Shown here piece by piece: positions 1-13,111 of a stretch of DNA of 64,000 nucleotides. The position numbers and the translations under genes are program-made. Under the pieces are notes generated by a model that saw only the letters and a program-made list of their open reading frames with translations, ran no database searches and was not told the DNA's origin. Source of the stretch: Glandiceps talaboti (taxonomy: Eukaryota > Hemichordata > Enteropneusta > Spengelidae); the NCBI RefSeq assembly GCF_964340395.1, contig NC_135550.1:22018176-22082175 (forward strand), given 5' to 3'. The stretch's first letter is position 1. Every line of letters starts with the position of its first letter.

Positions 1-68
1 GTTTAGTGAGATGTTAAAGTGAAGGTGAAAACCCTAAGGGTTAAAACCTTCAATATCTTAATAACACT

Positions 69-442
69 TGTTTTTAAAGTGGCCATATGGATGAATGAGC
101 ATTGTGTATTTATTTTGGATTTTTAATTTATGAAACAATTTTATCATGACTTCCTCTACTTATAACATCAATGTGAAACAACATATGCCAAGTCCTTGTT
201 TGTAACTCAATAAATTGAAAAAGCATAACAAATGTGTAAAATGTTTGTTATTGTACGTACAATAAACAAACTTTTACACTATTTTTTACCTTTTTGCAAT
301 GTATTGAGTTACAAACACAGAAGTAGTCAATGTTGTTTCACATTGATTTTTCAAGTAGGAAGCCATAATGAAATTATTTTATAAATTAAAAATCCAAAAT
401 AAATATCCAATCCTCATCCATATGACCACTTTAAAAAAACAA
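69..442. repeat. Fold-back (MITE-like) element, about 370 bp
   Basis: The two halves are imperfect reverse complements around a centre near 255 (TTGTACGTACAA). The left end reads TTTTTAAAGTGGCCATATGG and the right end is its complement (CCATATGACCACTTTAAAAA). Inner blocks such as GTAACTCAATA and its complement also pair. No open reading frame lies inside. This is the structure of a non-autonomous hairpin DNA element; the family is unknown and no target duplication is clear. Confidence 0.7.
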
Positions 443-1186
443 ACTAGGGTATTTTTCTAAGGAATGTTTTAATGGTTCTTCATTGAATTTGAAGTACTTG
501 ATTAATATTGTTTGATCTACTGAATGTTAGATATGGTTTGATAAGGACCATATGGTCAATGAAGAGAATGAAACTGTTTATTGATTTAGATGTGTGAAAT
601 TGACCCATAATAACCTTGATACAGTTTAAAACAGGTATTGTTTATTTTTTTGGAAGAATGAGTAAAAAAATGTATGATTTTTGTACTTGTAAATTCAGAT
701 TATCCCTTTTGAAATAAAGTAATGTACGTAATTTATTTTTCACTGAGTGTGTTTGATGTTATGTGATGACCATTGTTTGATGTTTGGGGCAAAGTCAAAA
801 GATTGATGCTGGATATAAACTAAATTGATTGGTCTGTTTCACTCAAAATACTGGTAAGTTTTCATCTGACAACCATTTTTGTGTGTGTGTCTACATGATG
901 GTTTTTGTATCATTATCAGATGAAGTACAAGATGTAGTTGAATGTGAAATACTGCTATTGCCAGGTGAGTCTGTAAAAGATTCAATTCTACTTTGGAAGG
1001 AGATGGGAAGTCTGAGAAAACATTAAAGAAATGTACTTTTTTTTATCTCATATCAGTCTTGTGATGAACACGGGGACTGTGAACTAATTCACAAACACAT
1101 TTTGTCACTAAATGTATGATTGTGTTTTGACAATATGACATTGATCAGCTCATAGGCTATTTAGCCTTTTGTAGCTGTGATGTGAT
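443..1186. other. Sequence without a supported gene
   Basis: AT-rich sequence. A stretch at 921-964 is flanked by plausible plus-strand AG and GT sites and reads DEVQDVVECEILLLP, but nothing else supports a gene, so it is not called. Confidence 0.4.
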
Positions 1187-1240
1187 ATGATATGATGTGA
1201 TATGATATGATATGACATATGATATGATATGATATTATCT
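1187..1240. repeat. (TGATA)n-like pentanucleotide microsatellite
   Basis: Degenerate tandem ATGAT/TGATA units. Related ATGACATYA blocks recur loosely as far as about 1340. Confidence 0.8.
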
Positions 1241-1570
1241 TATGACATTACTTCATGTCAATCTTATGACATCACTCCCTGTCAATCATATGACATCACC
1301 CTGCCAATCTTAAGACACAATCTTGTCAGACTTATGACATTAACCCTTGTATCTGTGTAGTGTGTTTACTATCAAAAGAGAAATAAAATTTAGGCATAAA
1401 ATGAATATATTCAATATGAAAATTAGTAAATTTGCTTATGTAATTTTTCAAAATAATGTTAAATACATTTTAATAACATTTGTCTCCACGTTCTCGTATG
1501 TTTGGTAGAGTAAGGAATATATCAGTCAAAGTGTGCAGAGCCTTGTATTGTTAGAAAAGAACATCTGTCA

Positions 1571-1762
1571 TTAAAAGTAATCATGGTAAAACATACGGTC
1601 ACAGTACTTGAAGTGATCCACAACCTCCCTACATAGGTTTCTTTTATAAATTGACTTTCTTTGCTGGTGACCAGGTGACCCTGCTCTGTGTGTGGCCAAC
1701 ACACTATCCAATTCTATTATATATTGTTCACAGTCAGTAGTTGAAACCAAATAATGCAACAG
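1571..1762 (-). CDS. Possible orphan 3'-terminal coding exon, unknown protein
   Basis: An open frame runs from a good acceptor (TTTACTCCAG ending at 1763) to a TAA at 1571. It would encode 63 residues ending in CREVVDHFKYCDRMFYHDYF. The composition is protein-like (mixed charged and aromatic residues, no simple repeat), unlike the other short frames nearby. A possible ATTAAA polyadenylation signal lies about 105 bp downstream near 1466. I do not recognise the protein. I found no convincing upstream exon in the next 8 kb on this strand, so it could be a distant last exon, a pseudogene piece or chance. Confidence 0.35.
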   Translation of the reverse strand: MLHYLVSTTDCEQYIIELDSVLATHRAGSPGHQQRKSIYKRNLCREVVDHFKYCDRMFYHDYF

Positions 1763-1867
1763 CTGGAGTAAATGTTTTTTTCTTGTTATGACATACAACA
1801 TTAGTAGTCAAATTCCAATTCAGTCTAATTCAGTTGATTTCTATCGCTCAAATATAAATGCTGGAAA

Positions 1868-2030
1868 GTAGCCTACATGTAGACGTGCAGGACTCACACT
1901 ACAACATTACTTCAGCTATCATAACTGACATTTTGATTTTTGGAGCGAAAATTAAAAAAATCAAAATATCAGTTAGGATATTGGAAATATTATTGTAGCT
2001 ATTGTCCTGCACATTTACAGGTAGACTAAC
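1868..2030. repeat. Small hairpin MITE-like element
   Basis: Left arm AGTAGCCTACATGTAGACGT followed by GCAGGAC. The right arm is its imperfect complement (GTCCTGCACATTTACAGGTAGACT). The inner arms TAACTGACATTTTGATTTTT and AAATCAAAATATCAGTTA also pair. There is no coding content. Confidence 0.6.
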
Positions 2031-3088
2031 TGAAGGTACATGAATAGGTAGAATGCAACCGAGAAAAATTTCACAGAAATTCTAAGTTCTTAAAATCACT
2101 CCAAACTGTTCTATATGAAAACTTGGATCCTTTTGAAATAATTAAAAAAAAATCAGGGTTCACCATCTTGTTTCCAAGGAAATAGACGATCTTCTAGAGT
2201 AAACACAGCATTTGGCAGCCATATTGGATTCTAAAATGACTTGAGTTTATAGACCCGTCTAATTCAAACAATTCTCTAGTGTCACCTTTATTTTATCTCT
2301 GATTTCAACTGACAATGGAGTTGCATTTTCTTGTAGAGTAGAAACAAAAAATTTAAACTTTCACTTCTGAGGTGCTTTCTTTAATATAATTTGAATTAAT
2401 ATTAATGATTAATTAATAGACCATATAATTTCCTTGTATGCAAGATACTGCATGTTAGTATTCTCATTTTTGTATCCTGTTTTTTTTTTCAAACTGTTGT
2501 ATAAATAGATTTGAACCTTTTCTTTATTATGATAATCAGATGTTCACTCTAACTGAAGCCATAGATATGTATCAACAAGAGCGTGAATTTAACATCAAAT
2601 TTGATTTCATTCTCCCTTGGGAACACTAGGAAATAACTATGTTTACTATGGTGATGAAAAATTCAATATCACAATACACAATTTGAACGAAGTGATAAAA
2701 ATATTATCCGACAATGTATTTGTCTCAAAAATTCGTTTTGTTTTTAGTGAGATCATTAATTTCTTATAGATTTTTTGGAATGTACATTATTTGAACGAGT
2801 GTATGAAAAATGGAGGTCATTTTATATGTAATAGACATATGTTACCTGCCTTCAGGTGAAATTGATTTGATGACCCGTTTACTAAAAAATGTCACACTGA
2901 AACACAGATCATTAAATACAACTTTAGAATACCGTTCGAACGCTATTGAATTACATAGTGTTGATTTCACTCTATAAGATACAAATTTCATTCATTTCAT
3001 GAAGATAAAAACACAAATGAAAACAGATATCATAGTTTTGCCAAATACACATGGTCTTTTCTCAGTCAAGTTGTTGTATTTGATAATT
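2031..3088. other. Sequence without a supported gene
   Basis: AT-rich sequence; I see no supported exon or repeat structure. Confidence 0.4.
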
Positions 3089-3420
3089 AGAGTAGCCAGT
3101 TTTGCAATCTGCAAGTTGCCGGTTTGAGCACAGACAAGAATATTCTTGTCTGTGGTTTGAGTCTGACTACTGCCATTTATATAAAATTATGAATGGCTAG
3201 AGGACTTGGGCAACATTGTATTACCACCACTGTACTCCAGTCAATGTAGCTGCATAAATTGGAACCTGTTAGGATATAGGTTGTAACATGAGGGATTAAA
3301 TCCTATGTGGTTAATACAGATGCCGCAGGGATTTTATGCCCCAGGTATCGAGTTGAGGAAGTAGGGGCCATTGTACTAGTATAGGTCCATGCAAAGAGTA
3401 AATAATCATACAATGCATTA
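3089..3420 (+). repeat. tRNA-derived SINE (diverged copy)
   Basis: The head is tRNA-like: an A-box-like stretch near AGAGTAGCCAGTT, then TGCAATCTGCAAGTTGCC and a B-box-like GGTTTGAGC at 3121-3129. The body contains TGAATGGCTAGAGGACTTGG, CCAGTCAATGTAGCTGCATA and GGATATAGGTTGTAACATGA. This resembles the body I recall from tRNA SINEs of marine invertebrates (a CAGCTGCATAAATGGGTACC-type segment). The copy is diverged, carries an internal repeat of ACAGACAAGAATATTCTTGTCTGT, and its 3' end is vague. Confidence 0.65.
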
Positions 3421-4164
3421 GGCACAGTTCGGGTATTAGTACTTCATACAAATTTGCATTATTCAAATCATAGATCTTGGAGGGGACATTGATCTGTGTT
3501 CAAATATGTCGTTTAATACTTCATTTACCTACATTCATACACATTGGTAAATGTCATACCTGGTGGTGTTTCTGGTAAAGATAATAGTGGTGTCCATCCA
3601 TAAAGGATGTTGGTCGTGATCAGATTGGCCTTCTTGTGTTCTTGGGTACAAATTTAATCAACTTTCTGTTTCCTGAAGTTCAAAAACGTGCACGGATCGT
3701 GAAGACCCTTTCCATATTACCGTTCTTGCCATGGTGGTCTTCCTATTACAACGACTCCTTATACGCTATCTGATGCATCAACAACTGATTGCAAGGTTAA
3801 CGTTCTTATTAAAATGCGGTAGGAAGTAAATTTGGCATCATTAAAATGATGTTTATCAATTAGGCATAGGTAGAGCTTGGGCATACACTCGGGTCAGACA
3901 TTTCTTTCCAGTGTCTATGATTACAGTTAATATTTTTGATGGCGAGTTATATCCAGATGTAGACTGTATATCTTATATCGAAGACCATTCGTTTTATATA
4001 CATGAATAGCTACATCTTCATATGTATATGCGTATGTATTGGTTCATTTCGTCACGTTTCCGGTTGATTTTGAATATGAATGTAGAAAGTAATTTAGAAA
4101 GACGACAACGCTATCCAAAGGCGAAACATACATGTAGTTGATTTCACATTTTTGAAGAACATAT

Positions 4165-4216
4165 TTGCGTGCGTGCGTGCGTGCGTATGTCTGTGTGTGT
4201 GTGCGTGCGTGCGTGC

Positions 4217-4258
<42 letters not shown>

Positions 4259-4271
4259 GTGTGTGTGTGCG

Positions 4272-4343
<72 letters not shown>
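4165..4343. repeat. (GT)n/(GTGC)n microsatellite
   Basis: About 180 bp of GT repeat with interspersed GCGT units. Frames across it encode only Cys-Val runs and are not genes. Confidence 0.95.
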
Positions 4344-4344
<1 letters not shown>

Positions 4345-7300
4345 GTGTTAATGTAAACTAATAGCTGTCTTATACTAGTATCATAGTTTTAATAGTGATA
4401 TTGTCCATAGCAAAATAATATCATCATAGCTGGTTAGATATGTTTTAACAAAACGCACCATGCACAACTTTCCACACACACACTTATTTGTTATTTGTGG
4501 GCATCACTGCGCCCTGCTACCAACGCGTACCAACAGTGGACATAGGGGCGTGTAATATTTCATAGATTGTTGTTTTCCTGGTCTACAGACTAAATATAAC
4601 AACCTTTTGACTATATATTCCTACATGTAAGGAGAAAAGATATAATATTTCTACTATAGTATAGAGATTGATACATTTGTAACAGCAGAATTCGTACGAT
4701 ATTTTCCTAAGAAAACGGCAATCTAAGCAATAATACGTGCCCCTGTGACAGTGGACAACTTTATTATCTTGCAACTGTAGAATAATGCTACAGTTTCAGA
4801 AGACGCCCTAGACCTGTATGATGAGCTAACTGTTACAATAACATATACCAGCTGACTGTATACGTCTTGAGGTGTATTTTTTTTATGCCTACTTGAAAAG
4901 GTACTCGCAGTATACCCTACTGTGAAGGATACTTAGTCATCATTTGCACAACTTATAAACGATCAAATGACGTCATTTATTACACAAATCCCTACCATGC
5001 AATCAACTGTTCTAACAATGCCAGAAGACAATTGTAATGTTAAAGAAGACATGTATCAACATTAACATTATATTTGAATAGTTGAATCAAGGTTTATTTT
5101 ACTACAGTAACTGTAAAACTTGTAACTAAGCTTGTGCCACTTTTTTAAAAAAAATGAGAGTCGGGGGAGGGGAAGTGATTTCTCTTTGGTTGGAGATCCA
5201 GTGTACATTGGGGATACGTAGAAATGTATTACAAAACACATCACGTCTTTCAGCTTGTACACTGTTGTTGTGAAACAGTATAGTTTGATAAATAAACTCG
5301 ATAAATAAACCTTTTCCTCCAAATAAAGTCGCAGTTTTAATAATATTGATGATAGCTTTTCGGCCAAGGTTTCTTATGACAACAACGGGTAATATGAATA
5401 ATAGTTTGTAACAAACAAAATTAACTAAATATGTTAGATATTGTACAAAGTTCAAACATTGGCGTCATAGAAATGCCACCTCTTTGCCTACATTTGAGAA
5501 TGCGTCAGAAACATCTGTCAAACCCTGGGGCATTGATCATGTCTAAAAACTCTTTATGATTGGCTAGAATACGCTAACATTCACCGTCTTTTCTTACTGT
5601 ACTTATTTAATATTGGTATAGGGTTTAACATATGGATAAACTAACTGTCTCTTTCTCCTCTGGTCAATCCTCAAACACTATCACAAGTTTCCCGTCGGTT
5701 TGCACCCCAGCCCTGGCACAATGTAATCATACAGTATTCGCCCTTATGATATCACTCTACTCGTGCCGATCCGTCGATTCTTAACAATTACCACATTTTG
5801 TAGATATCATCTTCAGGGGGAAGAGAAACAGAGTGTTCTTGATTATGACACATACATATGTTGACGGTGGAGCCCCTTTTTCAATATATATATATTAAAT
5901 CCAGGGTTTACAGCAAATCCTTAAACTTCACAGCGTGTTATTACACGTAGGTTCAAAGGTCAATCTAAAATGATGCGAAATCTTCCACTTATGAAAAGCT
6001 TCTAGCTATATGCTAAAACACAACAATACATCACCAGATAATCAAAATCACATAACACACACCAAAGCTATGACGAGGTTGCCATTGGTTACATCACATC
6101 ACATCACACATTTCTCCTCAAGGAATATATCCTGATTTGAATTCTCTGAAGCAACAATACAGTCATTTTTAGTTTGAGACCAAGTTGTTTTCCTGTTCAT
6201 TATAGTCATTCAATTAATCCATTTTATCATTTTTCTCTTTCATATTATTTTTGTTGCGATGCCTGTAGACACAAGTTGATAACAGAAGTTTCAGATATAA
6301 CACTCTTATATGCTGATAAAAAAATATTATGTATTGCTAAATTTGACAGCAAGTTTGTGAGCAATTACCATCAATGTCGTAAACCATAGTCCAAACAATA
6401 CCGGTCGGTCTTGAGCAGAAACATGTTTTCTGGCTTGTGAGAATGCGTTACCGTGTAATTATGATAACCAAATTGATAAATAATTTTTAATAAAACTTTC
6501 AACTGCTGAGTTTTAAAATTATATATTTAAATCTCAATTATTATTTGAATTAGCGATAAATTAAACAGATCTCAATTGTTCCTATTCACATGAAAACACA
6601 CTAATGTATCGATAAGAGGTCAAACACATTTGAAACTGGAGTTTAAACAGACTGCATAGAAGCAGGTGTTTGAACTCAATTACAGTGTGCGACAACAGCA
6701 TCACAACTATGAAAATCTAATTAGATGTTGGTCAAATCTAATTCTTCAGTTTTAGAAGCATGAAATGCTTATTTGCAATACTTAGGTCGTTCACTCTTCG
6801 GGGCTACACACTAATACACGCTATTTTCATGATTGCATTCTATACGAACTGTTTTTTTAGGGTTAGTGAAAGAAATTCTCTTTGAATCAAAAAACAATTT
6901 GTCTGTACCTGTAAATCATACTAAAGACGGCGTGAATGCTCAGCACTTTTACTGTCACGACATGCTAAAAAATATCACCTTTCTTGTAAGTTGTAAGAAA
7001 TACATTAGATAATGACATTTACGCACCATTTACACCTCCAGCAAATAACAAAGTTGGCTAGTGTTGAAAAAACGGTCATCCTTTTCAAAAAATAAACTAC
7101 ATTTTGATTTGTGCTTTATGTTTCTGACATATCTTGAATGCCTCCGCCATTCAGGCTTTAATCTTTCGCAGCACGCATATACAGACAGACAGTTATAGTA
7201 CAGTCGTATTTTAGGCTTGTTAGTAGCTTTAGATGTAAATCGACATAAAAACAGTTTTTAGTATCTTGACATACAGCCGGGCACGACTTCATTTAGCCAG

Positions 7301-7582
7301 TACACTATTAGTTGGAGAAAAACAAAATCAAGATCGTAAAACAAATTAGGATTTAAAGAGGAGATAGAATAAAAGAAAATATCCAAGCTTTTCATTTTAG
7401 ATTTCGACTTTTGACTTTCAACGTATTAACCATGGTTATTAGACAAACACGACGAAGCGCGCCTTAAACGTGATAACGCTGTGTTTTTCATCGTCGAACA
7501 ATACAAGTTCACCTGCATACTGATGTAGATGCGTATAAAACATTTTATTTTTTCTTAATTTCCATTAAAACGTACGAAGAAA
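4344..7582. other. Intergenic sequence, no supported gene
   Basis: The frames of 60-109 codons at 4583-4774, 5068-5455 and 6174-6389 have AT-driven composition, no splice context and no recognisable motif. I call none of them. Confidence 0.45.
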
Positions 7583-7763
7583 CATAAGTATAGTATTATG
7601 TTATATTATTATTATATTATATTATATTATATTATATTACATTACATTACATTATACTATACTATACTATACTATACTATACTATACTATACTATACTAT
7701 ACTATACTATACTATACTATACTATACTATACTATATTATACTATATTATACTATACTATACC
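7583..7763. repeat. (TATTA)n to (ATACT)n pentanucleotide microsatellite
   Basis: The unit changes along the array: TATTA first, then TTACA, then a long run of ATACT with single TTA interruptions near the end. Confidence 0.95.
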
Positions 7764-9285
7764 TTCACAATTGAAGTGTTTGTTGACCACCTATTTATAC
7801 CCTGTCAGGGCAAATCAACTTTATATGTTTAGGTATAGACAAATTACAAATAGGGTTTGTGTGAGCCAACAACACAGTCACTATTAAAGCTTATTTCTAA
7901 GTGAAAACTATATTTCGATGACGCGTGCTTTATATTTTATGATTCTATTCACTCTGAGCTACATTATAACAAATTTCATTACGAAATCTGCAAATATCAG
8001 TTTGACGAGATACACTAATTTTTTCTGGTAACATTTGATGCAGTACTACTACTGCATGTCTCTCGCTCGTGCATCAACTGCTTGGCAAATGGAGGTAGAG
8101 AATCGCACCAGGGGCTTTGTCTTTTGGCCACACGCAGTTCAAAAGTTAACTAAACGCATACTTGCCTTTGGTCGTGTAATCTACTCTACAATTGACGCAC
8201 TGCAACCAAATTAAAGTTGTATATGCGTATCTCGTTTGTAGAATTATAATAACATTTTATCGGTATAGCTACAGGACTAACATGCACACCTGCATAGCGT
8301 ACATGCAATTATCGCAATTACTAAATGTTTTATGATGTTGAGTGGATTGATAGACGTATGAACCGATACACATTGTGTATGCAGACTATTACTGTAGACT
8401 ACTGCTATTAACCCCACATTGCACACGGTTGTGAACTTTTTCAATGGGTACTGCATTTTTTTATATTTTTTTTAACGGGAAATCTTACGCGTTTTCCGCG
8501 AAGCATGAAGACAAATATGATTATTGTATATTTTTCAAATGAAGTGTGTTAATTACAATAAAATTACACCAAACAAATAAAAACTGAAGAAATGAAAGCA
8601 GACCTACAGTAATAATCCATATGTAATATTCACTTCTCAACATACATTTATTCGAGTACAATCATGATTAAGTTGTAACGCCCTCTATAGGTGAGAGCGA
8701 CCACGTCCATGGTTCATGTTATTCTGTTATTTGGAGTCTATTCCAAGGATCAGTAGGCAATATAAATCAATTATTGTTTCATGACAGTCGTTGCTATGCT
8801 TATCAGATACCATCAAGTTGAACAAACTATTAAGCTTTAGACGGATGACACTTAAAATATTGACAATTCATGCCAGTTTCTATGTAACAGGCCATCAATA
8901 CCATCATTATCACCACCACTGCCACCACCACCACCACTGGGAATATCAGAATTATGTGTATCATACATATTAACAAGGTACAAACAATGTTTTTTAGTAC
9001 AGTATTTATTGTAAATTATCATATAAAGGAACAATCCAAGACATAAAGAAATATGACTAGTAGTTAATGCTGTTATAATCAGAGGCAGTGTCCATTGCAC
9101 AGACAACTATTTAATTTCAGAAATAAAATGTAAATGGGAAAATAGGTGTTCTTGTCATGGCTTTTATTTTCCTCTTTGAACTGAATCCCTGTAACTAACT
9201 GAAACATCTTTTTATTCCTTTTCAAGTTTCAATTTTTGAAATATAATGATTTTGTAGTTGTATTTCCTAATGTACATCTATTCAC
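7764..9285. other. Intergenic sequence, no supported gene
   Basis: Only short chance frames. A (CAC/CCA)-rich simple repeat lies at about 8898-8940. The open frames across it on both strands are products of that repeat. Confidence 0.45.
8677..8691 (-). promoter_or_regulatory. CTCF-like motif, weak
   Basis: The minus strand reads CCTATAGAGGGCGTT, close to the bilaterian CTCF core (CCASYAGRKGGCRS) with mismatches at the third and fourth positions. The same variant CCTATAGAGGGCG recurs at 53579. Sequence match only. Confidence 0.25.
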
Positions 9286-9329
9286 ATGTGTGAGAATGAA
9301 TGTTCATGGTCTCTAGGTTCATACTTAAT

Positions 9330-9639
9330 AATGAAAATTTCTACTCACAGAGTCAAAAGATTTCTAGGAAGCGAACACAAATTTTCGCTGACGTCTTGTC
9401 AGCATCATCAGGGGTGTACTACAATGGGTTATTTGTCTTGTATCTCGGAAGGCCCTCTTTAAATAAGGATGGAGGCATGTTTCCCAGCCGTTTCTCTCAA
9501 GCTCATTTCACTTGTCTCTTCTGAGACACGTGACAAATAGCTCACTGTAGTACACCCATGACAACACTGATGAGATGTCAATGAACTTTGGGATTCCCTT
9601 CCACAAAATCTGTTGACTCTGGGAGTAGAAATTGTCATT
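9330..9639. repeat. MITE with long inverted repeats
   Basis: The left terminus AATGAAAATTTCTACTCACA and the following AGAGTCAAAAGATTT are matched in reverse complement at 9606-9639 (AAAATCTGTTGACTCTGGGAGTAG...). Inner blocks GTGTACTACAATG and CACTGTAGTACACC also pair. A related copy in the opposite orientation lies at about 21955-22165. Confidence 0.65.
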
Positions 9640-10460
9640 ACCATCTATTGATATGTTTGATGAAGGAGCAATACATGTACACATTGCTATATAGACATAA
9701 AAATAACAATAAAGACGGCTTGGTTTTATACTCCAAAGTAAGTTTTTTGGAATTTCCCACCTGTTGATTCAGTGTATTCACTGAAGTTTATAAATTTGTA
9801 ACATCTAGTGTTATACATTATATGCGTAAATACAAAGCAACAATATAAAGAAAAAACGGCTTCAGTAGCAGCTATTTCATCATGCATCAAATGCTAACAT
9901 TTTTGTTGACATATACATAAGTCAAGTTTACCCTCTGCAGTGTATCTGTAATAGTAAACTCTAGCTACCAGATACAAAACAAAATAACAAGTTCAATTAT
10001 GAAATAAAACATTTAGTTTTATAATTATGAAAAGAATAGAACTCAACAGCTTAACACTAAATCAAAGTCAATTTAAATATAACATGTTTTCTATTCTTCC
10101 AGCTTGGCAAGATTTTTGATGATATAATGTTTGATAGATACTTTAAACAATGGTAAATAGACACTGCACTAGGTAGTGGAGATTGTGGTTATATAAGTGA
10201 AAACAATGAAGAATCTCAGTTTACAACTGCAATCCAGTACAGTACATACATGATGTCCGATTGTCGTTGGTGGCGCTATTTATCTCTACTCTGGACGACT
10301 ACAGCTATAATACTAGTAATGCATAAACTGGTGGAATTAAACATTGCCTATTTATTGAAAATAGTTCTTTCAGAGAATATCAATACATTCTCACTAAATA
10401 TCAGAATCTTTCAAATAAAAATTACGACCCACTTTTTTCCAGACAGCATATGCATCATTA

Positions 10461-10466
10461 TTTATT
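10461..10466 (-). terminator. Candidate polyadenylation signal (AATAAA)
   Basis: The minus strand reads AATAAA about 270 bp downstream of the stop of the 10736-15686 gene. It is the nearest canonical signal, but usage cannot be seen from sequence. Confidence 0.4.
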
Positions 10467-10735
10467 TTTTTCAATTGGCAGATGCCATTACCAAAGGATT
10501 CTAGGCACTCTATAATGTTTTCATCATATGCAGTGTAAACTATCTACACTATTAAAAATGGATGGAATTTGAAAAAAAAGGTATGAACAGGTATAATATG
10601 GTAGGTATGAACAGAGTACTAAAAATCAAATAAAGATACGAAAAGTGTTAAAATATAAATTTGCAGATTTGAATTTTTCTGACTTGAATTTGAACTGCTG
10701 TTGTCTTGACCTTGGACAGTTATCTCTCATGGTGT

Positions 10736-13034
10736 TCACATTTTTCCATCACCACCACCACCACCACCACTGGCACCACCATCCAATACTTTATCATGAA
10801 GGCCTGGTGCATGCCGCTGGAGATCACTGATAAAATCTTTGGTTGTTGTCAATGACACAGAAGGATTCAGATACATCTGTAGGTATGATCGAGTACCCCA
10901 TGGAGGCATAATCACACCCATTGTGATGTAGCGGTCATTGTGTGCCTGGCCTTGGGTCGAGTCTACAGTCCAATGTTTCAGACACATGTCCATCTGAATA
11001 AACAATCATATTTTACAATGAAGATTACACTCTTTGTCATAAAAACCTAGCATTTGGGAGTTTGAGTCACACACAATCCATGTCATAAATGCTTAGCATT
11101 TGAAGGTTTTATGCAACAATTTACTCTAAAACTGGACACATCAACACACCAACTTTAATATGTCTGTCAACCTGTGGTGACACAACCCTCAATGTCTTCT
11201 GTTTTACAGTAAATTTTGTCTAAAACCCCCAAATGCTAAGCTCTTATGACCAGCATTCAGTGTGTTTCGAACACCTAAATGCTATGTGTGTCAAACAAGG
11301 ATTGTGTTTGTATCAAACACCAAAATGCTAAACTTTTTCGACAAAGATTGTAAAAATGTTCATGTGAAAATATTCATCAAAAGTCATGTGGTGATAAGTC
11401 TTTCTTAGAATCACTTCACAAAGAAAGCAGAAGAAATTCACACGTAAATGTTACTTACCCCAAAGACACCACATAGCCCATAACAGCAAGGTTGTTGGCC
11501 ATGGATATTAGTCGCTGCCTTTACGCCAACCGAGGCATATAATTCAACACTACGGAAACAGCTGATAGGAACTGATATATAGTGTAATGTATCATAACAC
11601 GACGTCTCCACACGGTAACCACCTGGTAGTTTCTTTGGGTCACCAAATTTGTTCAGTGTAGCACCTAATGTGAACACAAAGTATAGTTGATTTTAGTAGA
11701 TGTAGTAGTAATATACAAATTATATAACTTGGGTGAACTTGCCCAGTAAAAACTAAAATGTGGAATATCTATCACGCCACGATTCAAAATATACAACCTG
11801 GGATTAGGTTAGTTTAGGTCACTGTGATAAGAATGTAAATGAAAGGAAGTTATATAACTACATTTGTATGAATTGAACTAATTAAAACCTTTGATTACCC
11901 GATACATTTAATAAAATCATTGATATATTCATAGATAAAATTTCAATTTAGAATATAGAAAAACCAACAATCACATATTAACTGTTTAATACATAATACT
12001 GTTCTTGAAATACATCTTACAAAGTAGGGAGCAGGGTAGGGAGTTCCTTGACTAGATCACACTGAAATGAGGCACTGAACTTGTGTGCTAAATACTTTGC
12101 AATGCAACCCTGACTGCTAAAAAGTTGAAGTATGCCCTCGCTTGTTGAAATCATGAAATGGCAGGAGAATGTTAACCTTAAATTCAGGCATACAAGGGTA
12201 TACCTAGAACCTGAGCAGGAAGATTACTTTCCTTCAAGCAAACATTATCAAGACACAGTGGAAAACAAAAATTCATTAAAAATGTCCACAGCATATATAT
12301 ATATATTCCCTAATCATATATGATTATCAGAAATATGTAAATTGGTCTCATTAGTATGCACATATTTGCAACAAACACAATTGCAATGTAGATATGCTAA
12401 TTACCTCACAAAATATGCCAACCAGCTGCAGACAGACAAACTTATCTCATCCTGCTGGGATCCAGTCATTTGAATACATAATAATTTTTAAATCAAATAA
12501 ATGTAAGTACATATACCTGCAGAACTTTCTGCTGATAGCATCAGTAACCTTTGGTTTGTTAGGAATGCTCTGCCCTGTCTCATGGGTGCTTTTGATGTTG
12601 CATTGCCATGCTCATCCATAAATGACACAAAACTGTAGTAAATGTACTGATTATTCACCAACAGAGTCTCTCCTCGGTACAGCAACCCTGGTGTGTGGAG
12701 AGACAAATAAATAAAAATAACAATTTTGACTTTTACCTGTTAATGAAAGTGGTGTAATCCATCAGCACTTGATTTGAACTGAAATGAATTGAATTTTATT
12801 CAAATAGAAAGTGACAAGATACATTATTAATTGAAATGGTGACAGTAACCATGGTAACAACCGTGTTCAAAGATGAACTGCGAGGATCACTGGGGTTGTT
12901 CTCTGGAAAAAAGTAAAGTCTACGGTCTAGACAAAAACATGTAAATCAAAGTAAGTGTACAAGATACACATCAACACATAAGATAAATATGTATGTTGTA
13001 ATGTTTTGTAATAAATATAAATAAATAAATGAAC

Positions 13035-13067
<33 letters not shown>

Positions 13068-13071
13068 TGTA

Positions 13072-13111
<40 letters not shown>

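Noticed and set aside
829-1026. Plus-strand 65-codon frame with possible exon 921-964
   Set aside because: Splice-like sites exist, but the implied intron is only about 68 bp, there is no family similarity, and no companion exon.
3089-3160. tRNA gene
   Set aside because: A- and B-box-like strings are present, but no cloverleaf can be closed and the sequence continues into a SINE body.
4152-4361. Cys-Val-rich frames
   Set aside because: Pure translation of the GT/GTGC microsatellite; the same applies at 21063-21460, 57444-57805 and 58118-58486.
8852-9106. Glycine-rich minus-strand frame with GGGGGSGG
   Set aside because: Product of a CAC/CCA simple repeat with no splice or family support, unlike the similar tail at 10.7 kb, which is joined to a real gene.
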